A DNA stretch of 64,000 nucleotides, taken from assembly GCA_001949185.1 (NCBI GenBank), contig BDGG01000001.1, forward strand, positions 7,700,149 to 7,764,148, read 5' to 3'. The position numbers and the translations under genes were made by a program. The notes under the pieces were generated by a model. That model was given only the letters and a program-made list of their open reading frames with translations. It had not been told where the DNA came from and ran no database searches. Every line of letters begins with the position of its first letter. Within the stretch, counting starts at the first letter, position 1. Origin of the DNA: Ramazzottius varieornatus. Taxonomy: Eukaryota > Tardigrada > Eutardigrada > Parachela > Ramazzottiidae. Shown here one piece after another: positions 47,085-57,823 of this stretch.

Positions 47085-47600
47085 TTATTCGGGACCTGAC
47101 GTTTTGTTGAAGGAGTTGGCAGGAGGAATGAGCTTGACCTGTTTCTGTTCGACGCTGGTCAGCTTCGGTGTTCGTGTGCCCAACTTCTCTGCGCTGGAGC
47201 TGTCGTCCCCCTTCCTCTCGAATTTGAGCTTGGTTTCCCGTTCCAGCGTCACCTTGACGTTCTTGCCATCCAGGATCTGTCGAAGCACCTCTCCAGGGAA
47301 CATAGACTCGAAGCGTTCCATGGCGGTCATCCCTAAATCGGTCAGCATTTCCGCCGAGCTGGTCTTGTGGTCAAAGTCCGAGCCGAAGCGGTGGTGCGGG
47401 TGTTCGGTGATGCTGGCGTTGAGGTCGCGGAGACGATCTCGCTTAGAAGAGGCAGCCTTGCTCATGGGGGACGTGGCGTTGTCCACTCGAGGTTCGCGCA
47501 ACCATTCCTTGATGGCGTCCACATTCTCGTACACTTCCTTGACTTTGGCGCTCTCCAGCGCAACGACGAAGCCGAACAACAGGCACAATAGGATTTTCAT
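47085..47600 (-). CDS. Small secreted hydrophilic protein, unknown
   Basis: A 171-codon single-exon ORF begins at ATG 47600 with a signal peptide (MKILLCLLFGFVVALESA). The mature part is strongly hydrophilic, about one third charged, without cysteine. It has helical-looking segments (KVKEVYENVDAIKEWLREP, MTAMERFESMFPGEVLRQIL) and a disordered C-terminal third. Three N-glycosylation sequons are visible (NATS, NASI, NKTS). No family is recognised; it does not resemble the known secreted heat-soluble tardigrade proteins. The stop TAA is part of AATAAA, so the transcript may end right after the coding region. Confidence 0.7.
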   Translation of the reverse strand: MKILLCLLFGFVVALESAKVKEVYENVDAIKEWLREPRVDNATSPMSKAASSKRDRLRDLNASITEHPHHRFGSDFDHKTSSAEMLTDLGMTAMERFESMFPGEVLRQILDGKNVKVTLERETKLKFERKGDDSSSAEKLGTRTPKLTSVEQKQVKLIPPANSFNKTSGPE

Positions 47601-49257
47601 GATGGAGATTTAACGTAGCCTGTATTTTTTTCAACAAATATGTTCCAGTCAGTTTCGCAGGAATAGACTGATAAAAATTTGTCTCGTTGTCGACCCGCTA
47701 AATGTGAAAATCCAAGGTACAAGCATAGTGTACATGGTCAGAAAGCTCTGAGGCTGTGAGGAAGCTCTTCATTTGGTCAAGGTTGCTTGCGTTGAATTAC
47801 CGTATGGACGTCACAGCTATTGTCTTGCGAGCACAATTGACGCTCAGTGCTTCTCCTGATGAAGTTGCTCTTATTCATTGTTCAAGTTCAAAGAATTGCA
47901 AATTTGAAACTCTTCGACGAGGCCAGCATGAACGGTTTTCATTGAGATGGATGGTCACTGGGCGGCTCGGGCATCAGTGTCAGTTTGCTTCTGAAGTCCT
48001 TTTACAGATAGAAAAATGGGTCGAGTTGGTGTTTTGTTTTGGAGTCGTCAGCCATGAATATACTGAATTAAGTCGCCATCAGCGAATTTACGTGGCTCGT
48101 TGAAGTGTTGTGACAGTAACCTGGTTTTATTTTTACGAAACGCATCCAATTGATCCTTGAAGAATTTATCTGGTATATTGTATTACAACAGAAGTTTACC
48201 AAGAAGGATGGAATATCAACAACTCGTACGAAAATTAGTCGAACAGTTTGCGCTAGGTTTTCGCTAGGCCATTGCCTGGACGATACTCCAAGGTTCGGGC
48301 CAGGAATACGTCACCAGACTGCTGGTGACGCCTCCAGAGGTGTGGTGTGGACTTGAAAATTTTTCGAAGTCAAAAATTCGTTTCATTTCCGGGGGGAAAA
48401 AACGCTGGTCAAGTTGGTGAGTGCTTTCTGGCGCAGTTTTCCTCGAACTAGGTGTTATAACCCTTGGTCGGACTCATGGTCGGATTCGCGGTCAAGCCTG
48501 CCTCATCGCGTCTTTTTTCCGTTTTTAACGGTGAAACCCACTGATCGAGAAAACCTGGCGGCTAGGACCGCGTTCGACCAGCAGGCGCACGATACGTTTC
48601 AAGGCGGGGGATAACCGTTAGCACCAACCCGCGTGGGTTTTTGATCTTTGAGCCGCCAGGCTTGAGGCTAAGACTCTTGTCGCTCGAAAAGTCCTGTATC
48701 TAAGCAAGCTTCTAGGCTGGCCGGCAGGACTATCTTCGTACGAGGTCCAGCAATGAATCTTCAAAGCCGACGGTGTGTACTCCTAAGCATCTGCCAAAAT
48801 TTTTGCCACCAAGAGCGCAGTTGTACACCGCAGTGTCCACTAATCCAGTTCGGCACTGCGAGAAACCCAAACCAGCAGGCCACATCCCACCGTCGAGCTG
48901 ATTCATTTTGTTCCTTGAGTTTCTTTCCATGTGTGCCTGGTGCGGGTGCTACCGGCTGGCAAGAAAACCCACAACCCGAATCATAATACCGCTCCGACCC
49001 GCTGCCACGACAGTCAACCTGGAATTCGGTACAGAAGAGCCGAACAGTTATCGGCCGAACTTTCAGACGGAGTACATGCACCTTTGTTGCGTCGCGCACC
49101 AGCCAACAGATCCTTCTGACATCCTCGCGAAACCCTGTAACGACGAACAAGCTTTAGTTTCTCAGCAAAGAGCACCAGCTCCGAGTCATACGTTCGGGGT
49201 TCCAACATCCCAAACATGGGTTTCGACTTTCGTGAACATGTGCTCAATTTTGAAGCT
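47601..49257. other. Intergenic, about 1.7 kb
   Basis: Minus-strand frames at 48730-48930 and 48930-49150 look weakly protein-like (GLGFSQCRTGLVDTAVYNC) but lack a defensible start, splice pattern or family. Nothing else was found. Confidence 0.35.
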
Positions 49258-49563
49258 TTAATAAACTCTTAGTTGCATAAGCGTCGACACATCCTCCATA
49301 CTTGTCGAGTTGTGATTGTGAATTGGCTCCGCGTCACTTGATGGCCTTCGGTCTCTATCAAGTGTCAACCGAAGTCTTCGCAAATCAAGCCGCGATCTCT
49401 GCCACTGGGCCATCATGGTGACCTCGTCTCCAGAGGAATCTTCATAATCGATCCAGGAACCCATAGTCCTTCTCGCAGACACGAAGTTAGAGTAGTCTAT
49501 ACTTGAAAGGACAGGAGGAAGTCGAAATATTTCTTCGTCTGTGCACTTGTACGGTGTACACAT
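49258..49563 (-). CDS. Possible small acidic/basic protein, unknown
   Basis: A 101-codon ORF from ATG 49563 begins MCTPYKCTDEEIFRLPPV and has an acidic segment (DYEDSSGDEVTMM) followed by an Arg/Leu-rich one (SRLDLRRLRLTLDRDRR). The stop TAA overlaps ATTAAA. It may be a complete small gene or the last exon of a longer gene, with an open frame at 49564-49869 as a possible upstream part. No family is recognised. Confidence 0.35.
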   Translation of the reverse strand: MCTPYKCTDEEIFRLPPVLSSIDYSNFVSARRTMGSWIDYEDSSGDEVTMMAQWQRSRLDLRRLRLTLDRDRRPSSDAEPIHNHNSTSMEDVSTLMQLRVY

Positions 49564-49998
49564 GAGCTGGCTCTGGCTTCACCGAACTGCTGTTGATGAA
49601 CAGAAAAGACTCCTTTGCGTTCGTGGTTCGCGATGTGCTAAGGCTAAGAATCTTGGGATGCCTCTGGGTTTCGCATTTTCGCCGGCGCTGGAGTGCTGGA
49701 ATAAAAACCCCGTGGCGGGAAAAAGATCGCCCAGGGTGAGCAAACATTTCCCCGGGTCGAATTTGCCGAATGTTGGTCAGTCCATTGATCGGCTCCAGTT
49801 GATTGGACAGGTGACGCGAATCACAAAAGAAAAATGGTTCTACAGTAGTTTCTCGTTCTGAAATTTGAATCCGATTCAGTGAATCGTTCATTCTCAGCAG
49901 TTTCTCCATTGCTCGAAATCACACATCCGTTCCAGTTGTCGGGAATCCCATACATTTCCCTGCCTGTTTCAGGATTGGGGAAAACCCTCTTGGCGGGA

Positions 49999-52724
49999 AT
50001 GAAGGTTAGCTGTCGCCTTCTTTCGCAAGAAAAGTTCGAGATCGAGGCTGAACCATCCACCACGGTGAGCTTCTCCTCCGTCTTGCAAATGCTCGTCCAG
50101 CGTCTAATAAACCATGATTTCTCTCTAGGTGGAGCAGTTCAAAGCCAAAATCGAAGAGAAAAAAGGAAAGTCGTTCCAAGCAGACACACTGAAGTTGATT
50201 TACGCCGGTGAGTATCATCGATTGTTATTCCTACCCAGTTATTCTCGCGCACACCCCTTCTTGAGCTTCTGACGATCTCCCTTGAGACTTGAGACAGGTT
50301 CAAAGTTCGAACGAGCATAAATTCCTCCTTATCAACGCTGTTTGACAGGTAGAGTATGGGACAACAATACTTCCACGCTGGCGGAAATGAATTTCTCCGA
50401 CTCTGGATTCGTCGTCGTGATGGTGAATAAACCGAAAGCAGTACCCAAAACGGAACCGTCCACTTCCGCGTAAGTCTGAATAACTTCGCTTCCTCCCTTT
50501 TTTCTGTTTGGTCAGGCATTGGACTACATATTTCTCGCTGTAGAGGCTGGAACATCCGGTAGCTCGTATCAGAGCAAAAATGGCTGAATAAAACAACAGT
50601 CGGTTTACTCGGCGCATGGCGCTACACGTTGTCGTGGCTTTCAATACTGAGCGCGATGACGTCAGGCGTCGCTTTCGCATTTGAGATTCAAAGTGAACTT
50701 ATTTTTGCAGTCAGACGTCTTCTCCGATCGTCACGAATATCCAGCCGGAGCAAGTACCTCGTCCGCACGCTCCCTCGCCTGCACAGCAAGCCAGATCCTC
50801 GGTTCGACCTGAAGCTGCTTTCGGCCTTTCGCCTGAAGAATACGAGTCGATTGTCCAGAACATCGTCGGCATGGGATATCCTCGACTAGATGTCGAACGC
50901 GCTTTACGAGCCTGTGAGTGGCAAAATGCTTTTTCGGCTGTTCCAGTTATAATGTTTCAGTATGTTAACATGCCTTTCTTCTTGCTACTTTTCAGCTTTC
51001 TTCAACGCTGAACGGGCGGTGGAATACTTATTGACCGTAAGTCAAAATATTTTCTCGGGCCGCTCAAATTTCCCCAAATCGACGTCGAACTAGAGACTTT
51101 TCGAATAAGACGTGGCATGATTTGCAAATTTGGAGTGAAGTTGTAATGTACACCTTGAGTGCGTCAACTTGCTACCACCTATCATATCAAGTTTTTCTCG
51201 AAGCTATTGTTGCTCGGCTTTGAGAGCAGTTTTCCTTGATTCAACATCCTGTTTGCTACCTCCCCAATGAATACTGGTCAAAAACCTGTTTACAAAAAGT
51301 CGGAATCAAAATTAAACCAGGGAAGGCGCAAAGTGAAAATTACAACAACTTTAGCAAAATTTTGGGCCGTTTTTATATATTATTTTTTTCGGTTCTCTGC
51401 TGTCGTCCCACAGTTCTGTTGCTGGAAATAGTCAGAAATGAAACTGACCTACAAGAAAGTGGGTGGAGAACATGGATCTGATGTTTTGGAAAAGATCTAA
51501 AAATTTTTCCACCAGAGGAAGCTTCCCGGCAAAATGTAAAAGTTTGACGGTTTTAATTCTGTTGTCGAGTTAGTCCGGAACTTTCCTGCTCTTTCTTTAT
51601 TTTTTTCTGACCACCAACGTGCGTTTGTTTACGTCAGTTTGGGGATAAAAACTCCCACCCGGAACTTTTGCAGACAGGGTTTTGTACCTACTGCGGTATG
51701 TCTTCCTCACCGGAAGTCACACTGCTCAACTTTTTCGAACTATTTCCCCTTACAATAAGAATTATCATAGCTCAGTCGAAGCAGCTTTAAAAGTTGCACG
51801 GAACGAGTGGTAGCATGAATGCTAGGGTCGTACTCTGAATTTTTCCTCGCCGAAATGCCAGGTGGTAGCAAGTTGGCGCACTCAGGGTGTAGAATGTTGG
51901 TTTTCTAGGGCATACCGGCTGAACCAGGCTCGTTAGGATCGGATCAAGGAGAGGAGGGTCAAGGAGATCGAGGTAATATCAATGTCTTAGTTTGAACGTG
52001 TTCAAAGTGTAGGGATGTTCCTTTTGCAGATGCGCTGAGTTTCTTTCGAAATTCGCCTCAGTTTCGCGAAATGCGGGCCATGATACAGCAAGATCCTTCG
52101 CTGCTGTCGCGTATGTTGCAGGACATCGGGCAGTCCAACCCACGTCTCTTTCAGGTAAGCCTCACACTGTGAAGCCGGTTTACGGTGCTACGGTAGATCT
52201 TTGTACAACAGTGAAGAGAGTCTAAGAATCTTGTGCTAGGCTATCCGGGATCATCAAGCTGAGTTCATCGGCATGATGAACGCACCACTTCCGGCCGAGA
52301 GTGCGACGCCTGCTGCTCCTTCTGCTAGCCCATCAGCTGCGGTGGGAGGGGCGGCTGGCACTGCTCAGCGGCCAGTGGCTGCTGGAGGAGTCGCTGCTCC
52401 GGCTATGAGACTTTCACCGGAAGATCGAGAAGCTGTGGAAAGAGTACGAACCGTTTGCTCTGACTTCCGATCAGGACGTTTCCAAGTGGCGCACGTTTCC
52501 AGCCAAAAACAGTGTGAACGTGCGCCAGCTGGGAACTCGACAGTATCGACCTTCGTATTGATAGCCCAGACTTCAGAGTTGCATGGGGTTATTTTAATTT
52601 GCAGTTGAAATCGTTGGGCTTCTTGGAAGCGGCGGTGATAGAAGCCTACTTTGCTTGTGATAAGAACGAACAACACGCGGCCAACTTTCTGTTTGCACAG
52701 ATGGAGGAAGAAGGGATAGGGTAA
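49999..52724 (+). CDS. RAD23: RAD23, UV-excision repair / proteasome shuttle
   Basis: Nine exons (49999-50064, 50129-50207, 50349-50469, 50711-50913, 50996-51036, 51909-51972, 52030-52154, 52240-52443, 52605-52724) give 340 residues with all four RAD23 domains. The order is ubiquitin-like ([32 protein letters not shown]), UBA1 ([20 protein letters not shown]), XPC-binding ([36 protein letters not shown]) and UBA2 ([19 protein letters not shown]). RAD23 stabilises XPC for damage recognition and delivers ubiquitylated proteins to the proteasome. An Ala/Pro-rich linker precedes UBA2. Intron 5 (51037-51908) has been expanded by a TA-flanked transposable element, and intron 8 carries a short palindromic element. 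Confidence 0.95.
51149..51891. mobile_element. Full-length TA-flanked TIR element, about 740 bp
   Basis: Terminal inverted repeats at 51149-51180 and 51860-51891 match at 30 of 32 positions (TACACCTTGAGTGCG / CGCACTCAGGGTGTA ends). The outermost TA on each side can be read as the target duplication of a Tc1/mariner-type insertion. The first 400 bases are repeated, inverted, at 60457-60855. An 81-codon open frame (51236-51481) is kept in both copies but starts at TTG, so it is probably not a gene. It fills most of RAD23 intron 5. Confidence 0.75.
52477..52550. mobile_element. Palindromic GTGGCGCAC element, copy 21 (short, RAD23 intron 8)
   Basis: TTTCCAAGTGGCGCACG, centre TTTCCAGCCA, AACGTGCGCCAGCTGGGA, ACTCGACAG; it lies inside the 161-bp intron 52444-52604. 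Confidence 0.75.
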
Positions 52725-53116
52725 CACGGGGTGAATTATTCAGCAAGATTTACAACCTATGATAGCTATCTGATACAATACTACTTTTGAAATTTCTATC
52801 CAGTGGGGTTTTCCTAGCCAAAACGCGTTGATTGATCTTGTGTAATTCTCTCTTGTTATTTCAGTTCTCGTAGTGGTTATTTTTAGCTCTTGCGTTTTGC
52901 CGTGGTCCTCTTTCCTTATTGCTCCATACAGATTTTCACTGACATAAGCGATCCATCTCACTGTACGAAATCGTGCCAACCAGTTTGACTTGTGCTCTTT
53001 ACCGGCGTCTAAGTAGGGCGTAGTTTAGCCGTGCAGCTTCTCAGTTTGCTGGAAATAAGCATTTCCTGACAAAATACCACTGAGGTTATTACCGAAAAAT
53101 GTGTTGATTTACCGGG
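52725..53116. other. Spacer between RAD23 and the glutamate receptor
   Basis: About 0.4 kb holding the RAD23 3' end and the receptor promoter. No specific site recognised. Confidence 0.45.
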
Positions 53117-56100
53117 ATGATTGTTCGACTTTGTTTGCCTATCCTCTTTCTCGGCTTGTTGATCCAAGAAATTCATCCCGCTCGTGTGAACCGTCAGAAA
53201 GCGTCCTTGGCAATATGTACGTAAAAAAGCCAACTTATACCGCATAAGGAACGTAAACTCGTTGTGCTTTTCGCAGTGGGGATCTTCGACGAAACAACAA
53301 GCCATTTAAAGCCGGTTTTCACGTCAGCGATTGCAGCCGCCAACGATCTTCAGGATGCCGATACGGTAGTTGGAATTCAGCTAGACCTGACCGGCGCAGA
53401 TTACAAAAAATCGGAAGATGGTAAGCAAACCGATTTGCAACTTTCTACACGCTAATCAGACGGGGATAACATTGCTATCAATATAATCATTAAAATAATG
53501 TGCATCAGTATGTGGTGAAACAGAAAGCTGATTTTGACCTTTTTGCTGTACAGTATGTCGAAGGCTTGAGAGCAGCGGAAACGTGGTGGCCGTCATTGGT
53601 TTCCACAAAATCGACGGAGCACCCTTCGACCTGGTCCGGTCCATCACGGACATGTTGGAGGTGCCGTACATCCGCCTTCCGTTCCCGGAAGACAGAGCTT
53701 ACGGAAACGCGGTGCTTGCGCTGATAAAGCAGTACGACTGGACTGTCTTTGCTGTTTTATACGAGGATCCACATGGTATGTTGGTTGTTTTCCTTATAAA
53801 TTGTTCACTAACGAGTACCTACACCATAAAGAGATAATGTTGACGAGTTACTCAGGCGAAAATGGTTTTCTGTAACATTCGAATCACAACGCAGGATTCT
53901 ATCGACATCAAAGAATGTATATAATACGACTTCATGCGAGGAGCAATGGATCATGCAGATGGCTAAATAACTCGTTTCCTCTTTTTTTGTACGATATTTC
54001 GGCATTTAGTATTCGGTTCCACTTTTTTTTCAGAGTTGACCATGTTGGAAGAATTATTCAGAAGGACCACATCTCGTTACACCGTTACATTCCGCCAACT
54101 CTCCGGACTGCACTACCACGACACACTCCGAGAACTGAAGACCAACATGGAAACCCGCTTTATTCTGCGGACTTCGCCCAAGGTGGCTTTGAAGGTCCTC
54201 CGCGAAGCCCAGCAGCTTCGAATGATCACGGCCGAACATCATTACATCCTTTGCGCGCTGGTAATTATTTTACCCGCACTTTATTAAAGTTGTTGTGGGC
54301 GGTAATGTAGCGTCTTGTTGGTCTAATTGCAGGACGCATATGCACTTGATCTGCCAACATTCACACATGAACAAACAAAAATAAGCGCTTTCCAACTAAT
54401 TGATGCCAATTCGACGACGAATGTTCGTCCTTCTCGACAGGAAGAAAATAACGAGGTGCCACTTAAACTCACTGTAAGTCGGTTCTTGTTCGACGAACTT
54501 CGAAGCTCTTACCTAGCCAGCGAAAAATACTATAATATGGGATTTTTGGCTGGAGGCGTGCGTCACTTGAAAAACGATCTGATCGAGTTTGTTTGCCGAG
54601 CACCGAGCTTCCATATCCCGCGGTAGTATCCTGTCGCTAATAGAGTTTTTTTCTCGTAGACTGAGGAGGTGTTGGTGTTTGACTCGGTGACACTTCTCTT
54701 TACGGCTCTTCATGGTTACGGTCTGGGAAACATTCAGCCGTACTCGGTGGACTGTGATACAGCCGAAAGCTGGCTACAAGGTAGCGAAATATCCAATGCC
54801 ATCTCCGGCACGGACTTTGAAGGGATGACGGGTACAGTAACGTTTGACGCAGAGGGACAGAGGACCAACTTTGACCTTGGTGTCATTGAGGCGGGTGAAG
54901 AAGGCTTCGTCCAGGTATTCAACTTCTTCGTTTGGCTCCGCGCTGAAATGGTAGTTGCAAGTGTGTCCCTGTCAACCTATGGTTTGCAGGTAGGTATGTG
55001 GAGTTCGAACGACGGTCTGAGGATGGGCGAAGTGGTGGAGAAGGGCGCCGGTACGCTGAAAGGAAAAGTGCTGCGAGCAGTCACCGTCTACGAAGAACCT
55101 TACGTCATGCTGAAGAAGGACCACGAAGTGCGTTCGGGAAACGACAAGTTTGAAGGTAATGGTCCCTGTTGAAACATCCTCCCAATAGTGAACAAGGTAA
55201 TTGATTAATCAGGAAAATTGATGGGGCACGGATTTCCGATGATTACACACCCGGTAATTAAAACCTTGGAAATATTACAAGACAGGAGTCAGGGGATGAC
55301 TTACTGCAGAACAAGGAGGACTAGGTGCCTTTTCCCACTGGTGGCTCAGCGTGGTGAATCGCAGCTGAGCGGCCATAACTTATTCTTACACGATATGCAT
55401 CTCGTGGTATGGGACTACGTTGCCATTCTTCCTTGTAAGTCTCGCACAACTTGATGGATATAAGGCAATTTCCGCTCTCCTCGTTTACCCAGACAGAATG
55501 TAGTCCAGATCAAATGCAGTTCATTACAAAAAAAAATATGGTACGACACGCGCCATTCATCGAAATTGTGGCGTGTACATATGTAATTCAGGAATCAGGT
55601 CATCAAGTTCGATGTACATATGGCGGTCTTTGAAATCTTGAAACGCATTTTGACACATGTAATACCACCAGCTCGGTAACTTGGCAAGCCCCTAGAAAGC
55701 GAAGAGCGTTGATACTTCAGACTGACCGGGGTACAAACGTCGCGTTAGGCAGCACCGTACATTTTAGCAGAGTGACCTTGGTCGGCCAAAGTATGCCTCG
55801 CAGAAGTATTTGATAGTTTGTCAGACCTTATCCAGGACTAACTATGCTTGCAAGGGTGCTTCATGGGCCTGAAAATACGGACATAGACTGTATATACGTC
55901 CCATGCTACCGCTAAGGGGCGTATGTCGGAATTATCGGGGCAATACAATTACAATATCAACACGAGTCCTGACTTTTAGAAATCCGTTTTTTGAGACAGT
56001 GAACGTTGATATTGCTTAGGTTACGCTGTGGATTTGATGAATCGAATCAGCGAAGACCTGGGCTTCAATTACACCGTAGCGGTCTTTGGCGGTCATGGCG

Positions 56101-57667
56101 TGTATGACCCCGTCAAAAACCAATGGAATGGTCTCATTCGCGAACTGATCGAAAAACGCGGCGACATTGCCGTAGGTGGTATCACCATCAGCCACAACCG
56201 CGAACAGGTAGGTACCCATCGACCCAACTTTAATGCCGTGTCACACCCGTGCCTCCTAGACAAATTTCCTCTCAGGTCGTGGACTTCACCAAGCCTTTCA
56301 TGCATCTTGGTATCAGTATACTATACCGCAAGCCCAAAGCTCAACCACCGGACCTGTTCTCCTTCCTGCATCCCTTCAGCACCGACGTCTGGTTTTACAT
56401 CATTACAGCACTGATCGGCGTTTCGGTGGCCATCTTCGTGCTAGCCAAGTTTACGCCCTACGAGTGGTACAACCCCCATCCGTGTGACGACTCCAACGAT
56501 GTGATGGAGAACCAGTTTACCATCGGCAACTCCATATGGTTCACCGTCGGTTCGCTGATGCAGCAAGGCAACGATGTCTCACCGAAAGCGGTGTCGACGC
56601 GCATCATTGCTGGATGCTGGTCATTCTTTACCTTGGTAAGAAAAAACAACGGCAAAAGAACAACATCACGATCCACGAAGTTGGCACGATTTAACAGAAA
56701 CCATGGTACTTTTGTGTCCAGTGCCATGGGACGTGCCTCGGTTTCTACTGAGGCATGTCATATGGCGTCATTCTGATTGCTATCGTTCTAGATTATGATT
56801 GCCAGTTACACAGCAAATCTCGCCGCCTTTCTGGCAGTGGAAAGAACCGATCAACCGATCAAAGGTGCGGACGACTTGGCCAAGCAGACGGAGATTAAAT
56901 ATGGCTGCTACGAAGGTGGCGCTACCTATAACTTTTTCAAAGAAAGCAAACATCCCGTGTACCAGAAAATGTGGATGACCATGAACCAGGACCCGAACAG
57001 CTTTGTCAAGAGCGGTGACCAAGGTATTCGGAAAGTACTGGCAGAAAAGTATGCCTACTTGATGGAGTCGCCATCGTTAGAGTACAACGTCAACAAGCAG
57101 TGCGAACTGGTACAAGTCGGTGGACTGCTGGATTCCAAAGGCTTCGGCTTTGCCACCCAACAAAGTAAGCTGCCTGAAGATCAACGGCAAAAGACACAAA
57201 GTTTTAGTACAGAAATTGTTCTTTGCAGACTCACCATACAGGGATGAGATTTCCAAGACGATTCTCCGTATGCAAGAAAACAGCGAACTGGAACTGCTGA
57301 AGGACAAATGGTGGAAAGGACGAGGAGCATTATGTGGCGGGGGTAACGCCCAAGATGCCAACAGTGAACTGGGCATGGCCAACGTGGGAGGAGTCTTCGT
57401 CGTCCTGGCGGCCGGCATCGCCGTGGCTCTCCTTATCACCGTCATTGAATTTTTCTGGAAGGTCGCCAAACTCTCCAAAGCCACCAAGGTACATTTCCGA
57501 ATTGTTTGTTGTCAGATTTTATGCGAGGTGGTATAGGGTATGATTTGTTTTTATTTTGACAGAGACCGTTCTGTGAGGAAGTGGCGCGCTCATTCATGTA
57601 TGCGCTGAAGCTACATGGTCCAGTTGCAAGAAGCAGAAGGAAAAGTGGACAGCTTTGTCTGAGATAG
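53117..57667 (+). CDS. Ionotropic glutamate receptor, kainate type
   Basis: Twelve exons (53117-53216, 53277-53420, 53554-53775, 54034-54260, 54333-54473, 54660-54914, 54990-55155, 56020-56207, 56276-56635, 56792-57164, 57229-57488, 57563-57667) give 846 residues. A signal peptide (LCLPILFLGLLIQEI) and an amino-terminal domain of about 370 residues precede the ligand-binding lobes. S1 has EEPYVMLKK and ends ITISHNREQVVDFTKPF, whose Arg is in the ligand carboxylate-binding position. S2 has YAYLMESPSLEY with the conserved Glu. M2 reads SLMQQGND with unedited Gln at the Q/R site, and M3 has SYTANLAAFL. The last helix (GVFVVLAAGIAVALLITVIE) precedes a short basic tail. These features match the kainate/AMPA branch. 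Intron 7 is 864 bp. Confidence 0.93.
54530..54618. mobile_element. Palindromic element, copy 22 (right half, receptor intron 5)
   Basis: Only the right arm is well preserved: TTTTTGGCTGGAGGCGTGCG, TCACTTGAAAAACGATCTG, GAGTTTGTTTGCCGAGC. It lies in intron 54474-54659. Confidence 0.65.
55156..56019. other. Large intron 7 of the glutamate receptor
   Basis: This is the longest intron of the gene. I found no coding stretch, RNA or element copy in it. Confidence 0.5.
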
Positions 57668-57823
57668 CAGCGTTGAGTGAATTTGCACTACAGGAACAAA
57701 GTCTCAAACAATTTACATCAAAAGTAAGCCGAACAGAAGAACGATTTAGAAATGATAGAATGTATCACAGATGAGGCAGATATCGAAGCAACGAGGCTAG
57801 AAGGGGGTTCGAAGGGGAAAGAC

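Noticed and set aside
48730-49150. Overlapping minus-strand frames with several cysteines
   Set aside because: No signal peptide, defensible start, splice structure or family match; left as intergenic.
51236-51481. 81-codon ORF conserved in two element copies
   Set aside because: Begins with TTG, lies in a non-autonomous transposon, and its conservation is explained by recent copying of the DNA rather than protein selection.
57570-57600. AAGTGGCGCGC in the last glutamate-receptor exon, resembling the intron element core
   Set aside because: It is coding sequence (EEVARS region) with no opposing arm; a chance match.
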